Shown piece after piece: positions 31,404-42,844 of a stretch of DNA of 64,000 nt (positions within the stretch are counted from its first letter, which is position 1; every line of letters begins with the position of its first letter). The stretch comes from Adenanthera pavonina (taxonomy: Eukaryota; Streptophyta; Magnoliopsida; Fabales; Fabaceae): NCBI GenBank assembly GCA_026686845.1, contig JAIVEN010000013.1, forward strand, positions 13,598,001-13,662,000. Direction: 5' to 3'. The notes beneath the pieces were generated by a model. The model searched no databases. It saw only the letters and a program-made list of their open reading frames with translations, and had not been told where the DNA came from. The translations under genes and the position numbers were made by a program.

Positions 31404-32350
31404 GAAAATCTCTATCTGATTTTTTTTTGTTTTGATATCAAATTAATGCTAACTTTAGCATCGGGGTGTGTTTAAGATGTTTTGCAGGTGCTTTGCATGT
31501 GCTTAGACTTGTATACCCAAGCTAATCAGACCTGCACAATCAAAAGATGCTGAAGGAAGCTGGAAATTTGAACTTTTAGACTAGTTCTGTAAGTTCAAAG
31601 ATTTGAAATTCACATTTTGGATGATTATTAGATTAATTTCCTTGTTGAATTGTGTTTTTGGAAGAATTAGCATGCTCAAAATTTGAACTTTGATTCCCAT
31701 CAGGAGTATTTCAGTTGCCTACATGCTATAACAATTCTCTCTTAACCCTTGAAATTTGTTTATTGAATAATGGAAATTCGAATTTCGAAAACAAAATGTT
31801 AGTGTTGTCTCTGTTCAAAAAGATTGTTATACGAATTTCCATATCTCAAAATGCACATTTTAGAAACTTTTTTCAAAATTTGTCTGTTGAAACATGCTCT
31901 CATAATTAGGTCTTTGTAAGATGAACTTTCATAAGTAAAATTCATTTGTTTCTTGTATTGTTCATGATTGTTTATTGTTTGAATATTGTGAAGTTCGAAT
32001 TTTGTTGAAACAAAATTCGTCTGTTTATTTCTCATTCTCAGAACTAAACTTTTGTTAGACGAACTTCCAAATAAAAATTCATCTGTCAGTAAACCTCTCT
32101 ATATGGGTTAACTTGTAACTGCTCGAAATTCAAATTTGACCTTTCAAAATTTGTCTATTTAATGGTTACAAACGTTAAAACTAAAAATCTTCCTCTGAAC
32201 AAGCACAACCCTATTCATCTCTCTCTCAAGTCTATTCAAATTCTCTCTTAAATTTCTTTCATTTCGGTTCATGAATCTTCTTTTCCCATTGATTGAACTT
32301 CTTTCGCACCTTTTAAACCCAATCCTTACATCTTTCTGTGTCATTCATTT
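31404..32350 (+). promoter_or_regulatory. Element A pol-ORF2 spacer with motif array
   Basis: Non-coding. It contains the same AAATTCGAATTTCG, AAATTCGTCTG and TTAGACGAACTTCC motifs as the B spacer and the LTRs (about 31560-32170). It is followed by a TC-rich stretch ahead of the ORF2 start, including TTTTAAACC where B has TATAAAC. Confidence 0.5.
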
Positions 32351-34576
32351 ATGGAAATGGTGAGAGTTAAAAATCCAGAAGTTGGGAAAAGAGAGTCATA
32401 GCCAAAGAGATCTGTCAAATCCCAATACGCCTCCAAGGAGAGTGAAACTTAGAAAAGAAAGGGTGAATCTAGCAAGACAACTCCTTCCAAGAAGCAAAAA
32501 ACAACTCCTAATGTAGACTAGAAGAAATCTGCCCCTACTCCCTCAAAGAAATCTGAGCCTGCTGTTCCTATTGCTCTTGTCTCTTCTGCCTCATCTTCCT
32601 CCTCCAGCACTAAATTTAGAGAATACCAATTGACCATGCTGCCATTATGGAGCAATGCTCATATTCTAGAAGAGTATACTACCAAATTTGTAAGTAAAAA
32701 GGTAATCAAGCCTCACTGTGTAAATTTGGAAGACTTCCTGATTTCTAACAATTTTGATGCCGGGGTATGGATGATTAGATACAAGAATTTGTTAGAAATT
32801 TTGGAAAGATATGATGATGAGGTTATTAAGACCTGGTATGCCTCCCTGAAGTACAATAGCAAGAAGGAGAAATGGGAAGTAAATCTAAGGTCAAGGATCA
32901 TCTGGCTGACGGATGAGACCTTTAATGAAGTACTAGAGATTCCCGGGTAAGATGGATTGAAAATTGACATCTCTACCTCAAAAAACATGAATGAAGTTGA
33001 GGCTGCAGAAGAGGAAGGAGGATCTTTCCTGAATTACAAAAAAAGTACAATTCTAAACACATTGTTCAGAAGAAAAGAGAATATACCACCTTTGAGTTTG
33101 TTGAAGCCCACTGACCTCAGTGCCTAAGTCAGAATCCTACACTACATTGTTTCTAGGATTATTTTCAATAAAGGAGGCAAATGCAATCTAATCACAAGGA
33201 CTGAAGCACATGTGATGACAGCAATCATGCGTGGTAAGCTAATCAATATGGGCCACATCATCCTCCAACGCATGATCAGAGCATGAGATCATAGGAAAGA
33301 TTCCACCCTGCCATATGCCTCAATCATCTCCAAGATACTTTAGTACGACAGGATGTAACACTTGGAGAAAGGAAAGGGCAAGCCTACTGAAGTATTCAAA
33401 GAGGAAGAATTGCAAAGGATAGGGATAGAAAAGAAGGATGGAAGATGGATTAGCAAGGGAGTTGGAAAGACGGAAGATCTATTCTTTGAAGAAGATATCT
33501 CCTAACAACAAGCAGGAACCTTTGAGGCTGCTCCAAAATCTATGCCTCAGCCTTCTCAGCCTGTCTCATCTCCATCTTAGCCCACTCTATCACATATGCC
33601 ATCCACTCCCTCAACTTGGGCAAAGCCAACCAAGATCACTGAGCTGTATGATAGCTTATCTGCCCTCATGTTGAGCATTAGGGATGAGAAAAATGCCAAA
33701 TTTGCTCATCTATAAGATTAGATTCATCAATTGGTAAAGAATATGAAAGTGGTTGCTGATGCATATGAGGACATCAGGAGTGTCATTCCGTCCATATCAG
33801 CTCCACCTCAGCCAGGATTCTCTGAGCCTGTCAAATTTCCTACTCCTGAGCCTCTAAGTTCTTTTGTGCTAGCCTCCCCTGAACCAGATGATGATGTACA
33901 TGCTACTGAGACTACTGGCACCATGACCACGCCACAGGCCTCCAGTAATGAAGTATGCCTTGGTCCTCCTTTGGACTATGGCATGGAGGAAGAGGCTCCT
34001 TGAGAATCAAGCTCTCATGAGCCTATTACTGAAGATGCTCAGGATTCAATTCTTTCTATTCAAGAATCTAAGCAAGTGGAGAAACTGGTGGTAGCAATCT
34101 TTACTATACCATTCATACAAGTTGCCCTAAATAAGGAGAAAATCATTGTACCTTATATAGATCTAGCAACCATTGCCCATGATGCTATTTTGCAAGCCCA
34201 AAGATAAAGGCTTGAAGAAATGTTTCATCCTCTTATTCCTGCTCCCTCACCTCTTTTTGCCTATGGTCTCTTAGAGGAACGAGGGGCTCAGTTGGCTCTT
34301 TCTAGATAAGAAATGCAAGAGCTTTTTGAGATCTCTAATGATGAGGAATCAAGCCCTGATGCTTTTGTGCCATTTCTGAAGCTTAATCCTGAACTGCCTT
34401 TTGTTCCTGTGCCTCTTCGGGCAATTCTAGTATCCCAGATACCTCCTCCTCCTATACATGTTTAAATTCTTGATAATGCCAAGAAAGGGGAGAAGTCATC
34501 CGAGCAAACTGGCAAATCTGCTGCAGAACCATCTGGCAAAGCCTACAGCAAGAAGTTCAAGCCCAAGAAGAAGTGA
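32351..34576 (+). pseudogene. Element A ORF2, 741 codons with many stops
   Basis: This is the full-length version of the downstream ORF. From ATG 32351 to TGA 34574-34576 the length is exactly 741 codons with no net frameshift, but it is broken by about 16 nonsense codons. Several are C-to-T changes relative to B (CAA/CAG in B at the EIPGQ, LSAQV and HLQDQIH positions). Order: basic N-terminus, LEDFLISNNFDAGVW, LTDETFNEVLEIPG, LLKPTDLSA, MGHIILQRMI, helix-prone FAHL...VKNMKVVADAYEDI, acidic Pro-rich part, basic end KKFKPKKK. The product and its role are unknown. The central part resembles the putative plant transposon protein domain. Confidence 0.75.
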
Positions 34577-34841
34577 TTAGATCTTAGGATTGCTTAGTCT
34601 TTCTTATAGTGTTGTTTTTATTTTAAATGAATGATAATCTTGCTTTTGAATTCTATGTTTGCAATGTCATATCTCTGTACTGAAACTATAAATGAATTAA
34701 TGAAATTCCCTATTTGATATATTGTACATGATGCACCTATCTTTAAATTTTAATGCATATGTTGAGGGGGAGCTCTTTGAAGCAAACCCAAGTATTAATC
34801 CAGTTTGCAAGTTGTTTTGTCATCATCAAAAAGGGGGAGAA
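34478..34841 (+). promoter_or_regulatory. Element A repeated polypurine tracts
   Basis: Three purine tracts lie here: AAGAAAGGGGAGAAG (from 34480, inside ORF2), TTGAGGGGGAGC (near 34760) and AAAAAGGGGGAGAA ending at 34841, directly against the 3' LTR. Several PPT copies upstream of the 3' LTR, including the TTGAGGGGGAG form, are a known feature of Sireviruses and support that lineage call. Confidence 0.75.
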
Positions 34842-36411
34842 TGTTGAATCAAGTGTTTTGATGATTCCAAACCAACTAGAGTTTGGAAGGAAGATATCAA
34901 AGGTGTACAAAAGATCTCAAGTGAAGAAATCCAAGAAAAACAAGTATAAGATTAGATATAGGATTCCTTATTGGATTCAAATGAGTAAAAGACTTTGATC
35001 TTGCAAAAGAATGTGTTAAAAGTGTGTTTTTGAGATAACTCATGAAGTATTTGAAAAATACCCACTATCAGACGAATTTTGAAGTGTTAAAATTGATTTG
35101 TTACTTTGAAAATTCGAATTTTGGTATTTGAAATTTGAACTTCAGGGTGAAAATATGTTAGTAAGAAAAGAGGTCCCTTTGACAAACGAATTTCATCTTT
35201 GAAAATTTGAATTTTGGGTAAAACACAAACTATGGAAAATGAAAAATTCGTCTGAAGATATATCAAAGTTCATCTGAAAATAAAGTTTAGAAAAAGTTCT
35301 AAATTAGTCCTCTGACAGACAAATTTTGAAAAGATAGTTTGCAAGTCTGTTACGATAGTCTTTTGACATACGAATTTTAGGATTTAGAAATTCAAACTTT
35401 GAAATTAGGTCTGACAAGAGATCTCTTTGATAAACGAACTTTGGTATATGAAAATTCGAATTTCGAAAAGAAGAGCTATTGTACCATATTAAGCTACCCT
35501 CTGACAAACGAATTTTGGGAACCAAAATTCGAACTTCGAAGATACTGTAGCAATATGGAACAACTGTTCATATTTACTAGAAAAACTTTAAACTTGAAAA
35601 TTCGTATGTTCCAATAAAGAAACATTTGCCAAAAATGAAAATTCAAACTTTGCTTTAGATCAGACGAACTTTGAGGTTCAATGTTAAAGTCTTTAGCTTA
35701 CGGTCTCTATGAAATTCGTATGTTGACACACCAAAATTCGAACTTTACATGTCAGATGCATTAAATACGGTTGGTGAATGGATAGTTTTTCAGAGTAACT
35801 ATTGGATAACGTCTCTAACGGCTAGATCTTGTCTGTAATGTATAGTTAAGACATAAATCTATAAATAGAACTTCATTTGAAGAAGTGGGTCACGATCTTA
35901 CATTATATATACAGAAACTTTGCAAAATTCTTGAGTCCAAGTCTACTGTTCTCACATACTTCATATCTTGTACTTCAACTTTCATATACACTCTAAATTA
36001 GAAAGTTCATTTACTGTAATTAATCTTATCTTCATCTAGAAAAAAGATTTTCTTGTGAAGAGATTTCACAAGAGATTTGGGAAGTACTTAGTTAGAGTAC
36101 AGAGAATGAGATTATAAGCTCTTGGAACAGAGCATCAAGTTGTACTGACACATTACAAGAAGCCCACCGAATTCTTGCAAGATAGTGCAAAATCTCAAGT
36201 GGTAGCTTGAGAATTGGACGTAGGTCAAGAGAAAGAGACCGAACCAGAATAAATATTTGTGTATTCTTTTCCCTTATCTTGTTTTTCACTTGGTTACTTT
36301 TTATACTTTGCTTTTATTGTCACTCTTGCTTTCACTACTCTCTTACACTTTTTGCCAAAAATTTCAAGTTTTTCAATTCACCGCCCTCTTGAGAAGCCAG
36401 CATATCTAACA
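34842..36411 (+). repeat. Element A 3' LTR
   Basis: It runs from TGTTGAATCAAGTG to CATATCTAACA. The U3 motif array is about 35060-35760 and the TATA box is at 35860. The pair is 13386-14967. Confidence 0.92.
35860..35868 (+). promoter_or_regulatory. LTR TATA box (TATAAATAG)
   Basis: A perfect TATA box lies in the context CTATAAATAGAACTTCATTTG. The same box is kept in the solo LTRs at 48808-48816 and 58156-58164. It appears on the minus strand near 45637, 54390 and 63480. Conservation across copies marks it as the U3/R promoter. The motif array lies just upstream of it in every LTR. Confidence 0.8.
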
Positions 36412-36769
36412 ACTCGTATAATATAAATGCCATTGTGTTTTAAATTATAAACAAAAATATATGGGAGTCATATAGACATAAATTTTTGTCTATCACACCA
36501 ATTTTAAAAATTTAGATTTATTAGAAGTAAAATATTTTTAAAATTTTAAAAGTAATATATCTTTAAAATATAATTATTGTAAAAATTTAAAAATCAACAT
36601 TATTAACAAATTTTACAAAAATTTTTGTCATAAGTTTCAACGAAATTGTTATTAAATTTTAAAAAATTATAATCAATTGAAATTTTCCTATATATTGGAA
36701 ACAATTTTATAAAAAAGATTATCTATTATTATACATAAATAAAAGTAATGCAAAAGTAGATTTCTAAAG
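36412..36769. other. AT-rich intergenic DNA
   Basis: No gene or repeat is recognised. It begins with the ACTCG target duplication of element A and is then very AT-rich. Confidence 0.4.
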
Positions 36770-37460
36770 GCAAGGCCATGGCTAATTAAGGGCAAGTGAG
36801 GCACTTGCCTTAGACTTCAAAAAAGGTTTTCTTATACCCCTATATATATTTGTATGTATAGTTATTTCATGTGTTAAAAGACTGAAATATAATTTGAGCA
36901 TAACTATTGAGAAATTATTTGAATACCAAAAGTTTTAAACATTGGATGATGATGATATTTTCTATACATTTAGTTCAATCTGTTTCTTCTAGTCTATTTG
37001 AACAATTTTTTATTTTTAGAATATGAAATCATTTTTAGTTTTTTATTTGAATCTAAAAATTTTAAAACTTTGGATGAGGATGAATTAAAAAATTTTGTAT
37101 TAATCTTCAAAAATATTTTAATCTTTAATAAACATTTTGATATTGATGCAATCATTTCTTTTCAAAATTGGGAGAAATGCAAATAAAATAAATTAATGCT
37201 CCGACTGAAGTATTAAATTATATCAAAAGATTATATTTTTTTTAAATGCATGAATTACATATAAAATATTATTAACAATTCTTGTAACAGTTGCTATTGC
37301 TGAATTCTTTTTCAAAATTAAAATTAATTATTTTTTTTTTGAATCAACTACAAGATATATTAAAAATATTATTTATATTATCAATTAAAAGTTAAATCAT
37401 AAATGTTAAAATTACTTAATTATAAGGATTTGATAATTGATTTTGTATCTCTAAAAGCTA
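36770..37460 (+). mobile_element. hAT transposon relic (internally deleted, C-terminal remnant)
   Basis: The left end, GGCAAGTGAGGCACTTGCCTTAG, resembles termini of plant hAT elements with GGGGCAAGTGGGGCACTTGCC-type ends. From 36955 broken frames read LDEDELKNFVLIF, APTEVLNYIKRL, NSFSKLKLI, NQLQDI and NYKDLIIDFVSLKA. These match, in order, the C-terminal part of the hAT transposase family (ERSFSKLKLIK..., RLS.LA.LSIE, L.Y..LINDFAS.KARK). Most of the gene is missing. Confidence 0.6.
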
Positions 37461-37764
37461 ATATATATCTTATATATGTTTGCTAGACTCATTTGATAAG
37501 TTCTATGAAGCACTAATATAGGTGTGATTATCATATATGATACGATACGATACAATATCATACGTTACATACAGTAATTTCTCAAATTTCAGCAAACATG
37601 TACAACAATATATATTGTCAATAAATTATATCAATAAAACTAAAAAAATTATAAAATATTATAAAAAGTACTATAAATAACAAAACATTATATTGATTAT
37701 GAATGAAATGTCTATAACTTATAAATAAAATCAAAGAGAAATTAAACAAGCAAATGCTAGAATT

Positions 37765-38520
37765 TTTGCTAATGGCTTAATGGCACCAACACTCCTTGCA
37801 TGAAGGGAGATTATGGGATTAAGTCCCACTCATGGCAAGTTAAAGGTGTTCAAAGGTTTGGTTAAAAATCAAACAAAACTAAACCAATCGGTTTGGCAAA
37901 TTTTGAAATCTATTTAGTTTTCTTTTAAATCAGTTTAGTTCGATTTCAAGTTAGGTTTGATTCAATTTGATTTGGTTTAAATCATACTAAAATGAATTTT
38001 TTTTTAAAAAAGTAGCATCCTTTTTAAAAAATTAAATTAAATAGGTATTATATAGATATTTTATGAACATAAATTATATTTAAATAATTTACTAAAATAT
38101 CAATTTTTTATGTAAAAATTTTGTAAATATTTTTTCACATGATTATTTATAACAACACACTAATTTATATTCTTTCTCCTTATCTAATACATATCTTATA
38201 ATCTTGTTGATGAGTTTATAGTTTAAGAGACATATGTTAATGAGTATAATATGCATATAAAATGTATTAAATAAAAAAATAAAATCTATTAAATAAATAT
38301 ATTATAATTTTATAAAAAAAAGTATTAATTGGTTTAGTTTGGTTTGAATCAGATTCCAAATGTTTAAAATTGAACCAAATCAAACTGATTCAATTTTAAA
38401 AGTAAAAAGACTGAAATAGACCTTATTTAAGTTCAGTTTGAATTAATTCAAGTTGTGTTGGTTCAATTGGTTTGAATTGGTTTTGAACACCCTTAGCAAG
38501 TTGTCTTAAATAAAAAAAAA
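37765..38520 (+). mobile_element. tRNA-derived SINE-like unit, split by a MITE
   Basis: Box A-like TGGCTTAATGG (37773-37783) and box B-like GGATTAAGTCC (37816-37826) are 32 bases apart, as in a pol III promoter. The unit continues to CATGGCAAGT, is interrupted by the 37842-38495 element, and resumes GCAAGTTGTCTTAAATAAAAAAAAA, ending in an A-tail at about 38520. The two halves make about 110 bp. Target duplications are not clear, and chance matches to the boxes are possible. Confidence 0.4.
37842..38495. mobile_element. hAT-type MITE of GGTTTGGTT family
   Basis: The ends are AAAGGTGTTCAAAGG and, in reverse, TAAGGGTGTTCAAAACC. GCAAGTT flanks both sides (37835-37841 and 38496-38502), extendable to 8 bp with one mismatch, which fits hAT. 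The interior is AT-rich with GGTTTAGTTTGGTTTGAA-like blocks at both ends. A relative occupies NUP1 intron 3 (7555-9235). Confidence 0.75.
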
Positions 38521-38521
38521 T

Positions 38522-40629
38522 TTGTCCACTAGAATACTTTTCATTCTTTCTTGATAAAGGGTAAAGATTTGTATGTGTATAAACTAAGTCTTCAACTCAT
38601 TTTGGATACATCTTGTTCCTCTTCATTGAGTGAATAAAATAATAAGTACTCCAGTTTCTTTCACAAAAAGATACTGAGCTCAATTGACAAAAAGGCTTCA
38701 ATGCAATTCCTTGAATAGGAGAGCACGAGCCATAGTTTATCCACCATTCTTTAGGCTCTAAATTTCACCTATCTTGTAAGGAATCAAATAATGCATACTC
38801 ATATGAACAACCACAAAAGTTTGAGAATTCTTGAAGGACTAACTTTCTATCTACTGGATCACTAAAGTACATATTTAAGCACTTTGTTCTCTCATTTCAT
38901 ATTTCAATATTTTTATGAGAAGAAACTCTATTTGTTGCACCATTGATTCATTGATGTGTATAATACCTATATAACATGAAAAGAATAGTAATGAGACTTC
39001 TTTATCATAAATTTAAATTCAAAAAGAAAATGAATAATATATATTGTACCATACCTAAGATTCAATGAATAAGTAAGACAATGAAGGGGTGTGCAACTCT
39101 TTGTCCAATGATCAACAATTATTTCATAAACAACTTCATAAAAACTTTGAATACTTAGAAAACAAGTTATTCTCATGTTTGTAAATTGATGCCTTCACTT
39201 ATGCTATCATCAAGTCCCATATTTTATAGATCAAATGAACTATAGGTTTATCCATGTTAGAAAATCTAAGCATGTCATAAATAGGCTAGTCAATTTTGTC
39301 CCACCAAAATTCATCAAGAATTAACTCTCTAATTGTAGCTGACTTTTCAACATCATCTTCTTTATAAGTATTTCATACATCCCTAATGACCATTGTCCAA
39401 AGAGAAGTTTTGATAAGTTTAAACCTTCTAAGCATCACAATAGTTGAGGCAAATCTAGTTTCAACAATGACAAATAATTTCACTGGCATAAATTCATTAA
39501 AATAGTTAGCCTCATGGAATGATTCATGATGAAATTCCTAATAAGCATTACGTCATTCCTAACTTGAGTAATCCAATGGCATTTTTCATATGCAATTTCA
39601 TTTGCATCTGTGTTTTTAGCAGCACATATATTCGTCAAAGCAAGATTGAGTGTATGCACAACACACGATATCCAAAAATTGTGAGGATATTCAACCTTAA
39701 TAAGCTTACCTACAGCTTTACAAATAAGAGCATTATCAATAATTATTTTGACCACATTTTGAGGCTTCACTTCTTGAATTACTTGACGCATCAAGTTGGC
39801 TATATAAAATTTGTTTTCGTATTCTTTAGACCCATCAATTATCTTCAAAAAAATAGGACTGCCATCATAGCCATGAAATTAATTGATAGTCTTCATTGTA
39901 CATCTATCCAACCATCTGTAACTATACTTACCCCTTTCTCACTTCAAGTCCCCTTCATTTGTTCTAGTAACCTTTCAACATTGGTCTTTTCTTTTTGCAA
40001 TAAAGGGTCTCTTAATTAATTGTAACTGGGAAGTTTATATCCAAAAATTAGATTGTTTGCAACATTAAATGCACTAATAAAATATAGATTACGTGCCAAA
40101 TTAAAAGATAAACCATCAAAATTAAAAATTCTAGCTATTTCAGCATGTAAATTTTCTCTAGCTCCTTGGTTGAAGGCTGTTTCTAATGTGCTCATTGCCC
40201 TTCTCTTTCCCTGATTATAATCACTTTCAATAGTAATTATATTACTTTGATTTATAGGAGACATGCTTTTAGCTAGGGTTGGTAATGTCACTTGTTTTGA
40301 TTTTAATTTATTATCAACCTCCTCTTACAGTTTTTGCATTTCATCTAAACAATTAATATTAACTTTCAAGCACATAGCAATTCCCTTATTAGATACTCTT
40401 AACAAATATCATTTAACTCTAGGATATAACCCATTAAATTCATGGTTACAATAATTACACTTCAAGTATTTATTTCCACTAGGATGAGCTGCTTCCCCTC
40501 TTTGTTCTGAGTTACTAAGGTGACATAAGCCCATAGTGGAGTCTCCTCCTTTAGAAGCTCATTGGCAGAACAATATCTAGCAGAATTTGAATTACTAATA
40601 AGATTACTTGAACTGCTTCCAGAGGCCAT
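38522..40629 (-). pseudogene. BED-finger hAT transposase gene (decayed)
   Basis: The start is MASGSSSNLISNSNSARYCS at 40629. Pieces in order on the minus strand: BED finger (ETPLWAYVT, frameshift, KYLKCNYCNHEFNG); ARIFNFDGLSFNLARNLYF (40160-40070); VKIIIDNALICKAVGKLI and PHNFWISCVVHTLNLAL (39750-39640); WWDKID and DMLRFSNMDKPIVHLIYKIWD (39300-39210); FYEVVYEIIVDHWTKSCTPLHCL (39140-39080); EWWINYGSCSPIQGIALKPF, CERNWSTYYFIHSMKRNKMYP and EDLVYTHTNL (38750-38560). These are the BED, DUF659-like and C-terminal dimerisation parts of plant hAT proteins. Many stops and frameshifts make it non-functional. It is nearly full length. Confidence 0.85.
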
Positions 40630-41107
40630 ATGCAAAAACTATAATTAAAAAATTCTAAACAATTTCCTACAATAACAAGAAATCACATTAATTTTTTTAA
40701 TTATATTTTATATGATTAATTCTTCTAATCAAATTAACCAAAAAAAATTATGCTAGCCAAAAACTTGTGACTCATTAGAAAATATTCCTAGTAGTCTCCT
40801 ACTAATACATAAAAATGCAAAGGTATTTCACTTGAAATTTCTGTGCCAACTACCAATACCTAAAATATTGTGTGTCTTTATGTATATATACTTAGACTTT
40901 TTCTTTATCCAATGTGTAACAGCCAAGCCCTTATCCTGCTTTACTACAAAAAAAATGGTCTTTATGCTATTTGAACCAATTGACTCGTACATAAAATTGT
41001 ATGTATTCAAAGTTTAATTTTTTTATTTGTATCAATTTATAAAAGACTACAACTTTGACTTGACATGCTAGCCGAAACCCAAAATTTTTGCTATGTGTCT
41101 AATTACC
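40630..41107. other. 5' flank of the hAT relic
   Basis: AT-rich, no gene recognised. It may hold the 5' UTR and end of the hAT element, but I find no inverted terminal repeat. A short GC run (CCCCCTCCCCCCGG) occurs at 41106-41120. Confidence 0.4.
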
Positions 41108-41440
41108 CCCTCCCCCCGGCACACACAGTATAGAAAAAAGACACAGGTACAAAGACCCAACCACTTCAACACAAAAAGACATAGCCCCTTTGGCACTACC
41201 ACTCATAGAACTAGAATGCAAAGAATGAAATGGGAAAGAAAACTCACAAATGGAATTGCAAATAGGAACAAAACGGTGAACAACAATAAGAACGGTGAAC
41301 GTCGACGGGAATCGAAATGACAAATGGCAATGACCAGTAAGAGTTCTTCAATTCACATCACAAAAAACAGTAGCAAGATATGAGCATCTCTCACAAGGAT
41401 TGTGTATATAGGTTTATAGGTTAGTGAAAAACTTGGTTAA
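41108..41440 (-). repeat. Inverted-repeat arm X' (partner 42845-43128)
   Basis: In reverse this reads AAGTTTTTCACTAACCTATA..., AATTGAAGAACTCT, TTTGTTCCTATTTGCAATTCC and GTTCTATGAGTGGTAGTG. It matches the plus-strand arm at 42845-43128 over about 290 bp. Its inner border abuts the direct repeat at 41449. Confidence 0.8.
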
Positions 41441-41448
41441 AATGACAA

Positions 41449-42247
41449 AGTTTGGTAAATTTCTATTTCTGCATGTTTCATGCTGCATCCGATTCGATTC
41501 AAGGTGTATCTAGTGCATTTCTTCAAGTATAAAAAAAGAAAATAATAATAATGCGATAGGGGTGTGTGCAACTGCATAGTATGTGTATCCATATCATGTA
41601 CAAGATGATATAGGTATGGCACTATTTTAGCCATATTCATGCTTCACGGGATTTTGTCTTAGCCTTGAAGTTGCTTAACATGCCCCTGTTTAAAGGCTTC
41701 AAGAAACTTGGGTTAGAAAGTAGCTCTCTCAGGGCTTCAAAAAGTCCTTTGTAATATGTGGCGGAATGAGGTGTTTTATTCCAAATATTTAATATCCATA
41801 TTTCTTAAAATAATTCTATGATGTATTTTTTTAGAAAAAGAAAAAATCAACTATTTTCCTATAAAATATCATTACAATATCTTTGAGAATTTATATAGTT
41901 TTTAAAATTTTTTAATTTTCCTAATCTTTCATATGGTCTCTTAAATATTTCATTTAATTAGATTAGAATTTTTTATGGAAATTAATATAGTTTTTGAATT
42001 TAATTGGTGTTTTGATATCAAATTTACAATTTTAAATTGAAGTTAAACACATAAAATTTGATATTGAATTTATTGTTATTTTATAAAAACTAGAAGCGTA
42101 GGGTGCATTTAATTTTGCATTCATTTTTTTACCTCTTACAAAAATTAGGTCATTGTCAGTATTAACTGCCTTTATATATTTTATAGAAAACAATTTTTTT
42201 TCTTAAATATTTAAGATATACATCAAGAAAGATTACCTTATAAAATT
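41449..42247 (+). repeat. Direct repeat copy 1 (partner 43142-43970)
   Basis: It starts AAGTTTGGTAAATTTCTATT and ends near AAGATATACATCAAGAAAG. It is clearly homologous to 43142-43970 throughout (TGGCACTATTTTAGCCATAT, AACTTGGGTTAGAAAG, TTTTTGAATTTAATTGGTG), with frequent substitutions. No coding content is seen. Confidence 0.85.
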
Positions 42248-42640
42248 AGATCCACTTTTTATCTTTACGTGTGTTGAACTTAAACAATGTTGAATAATGG
42301 ATTAGAAACTGGCACCGCTATTTTGTTTTCAAAATTTATATATAGTCGTATACCAATGATTTAGAAACTAGCACACATGAATACAATACAACACAAATAT
42401 ATGAATATTTTGGGATAAAAAAATAAATAAAAGAAAAGCCATACACAACTTGAACTCTTTGTCATGTATAGGAGGAATATATATCCGAGTAGACAACTTT
42501 TTAATCATTACTTAAAGTGAAATAAATTCCTTTTTATCCCCTTCATTTTTCCATTTTATTTTCTGTTCATAGAAGCATGTGTAGTCATTATATTCTCATT
42601 TTTAGAGCAGATTCATTCCTTTCTTTATTGTAATAATGTA
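42248..42640. other. AT-rich DNA, nothing recognised
   Basis: No gene, TIR or LTR end is seen in this stretch between direct repeat copy 1 and the pyrimidine tract. Confidence 0.35.
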
Positions 42641-42644
42641 ACTT

Positions 42645-42800
42645 TATATTTTCTCTCTTTCTTTCTTTTGTCCTTTTCTTTTTTCTCTTTTTTTATACTC
42701 TCGCTTTCCTTTCTTGTTTAGACATCTTTTCTCCTTTATAATTTTTTCTTTTTCTCTTTTTCTTTTTCTCCTTTTTTCTTTCTCTATTGCTAATGATGAT
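42645..42800. repeat. Pyrimidine-rich low-complexity tract
   Basis: About 150 bases are almost all T and C on the plus strand (TTTCTC, CTTTTTC, TTTTCTTT). It lies just before the inverted-repeat arm at 42845. Confidence 0.7.
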
Positions 42801-42844
42801 GTTTCTAACTACCATATTTCTTTTCTTCTTTTTTATTTCTCCTT

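Larger units (their letters stand above)
13386..36411 (+). mobile_element. Element A: Sirevirus-type Ty1/copia retrotransposon, host of element B
   Basis: The LTRs are 13386-14967 and 34842-36411, both TG...CA. They are flanked by ACCCG (13381-13385) and ACTCG (36412-36416), a 5-bp target duplication with one mismatch. Own length is about 11.9 kb after removing element B (19925-31011). Order: LTR, primer site, gag, pol, spacer, ORF2, purine tracts, LTR. In the first roughly 240 aligned LTR bases I count about 18 differences, so A is clearly older than B. All ORFs carry nonsense codons. A MITE (18981-19353) and B interrupt pol. Confidence 0.92.

Noticed and set aside
13386..36411. Reading 13.4-36.4 kb as two tandem elements and not nested ones
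   Set aside because: A's RNase H breaks at 19924 and continues in register at 31017. LTR pairing and the GATCC/AATCC and ACCCG/ACTCG duplications fit only nesting.
37520..37580. GATACGATACGATAC repeat as a possible hAT terminus or CRISPR-like array
   Set aside because: Only a short imperfect microsatellite. A CRISPR is not expected in plant nuclear DNA.
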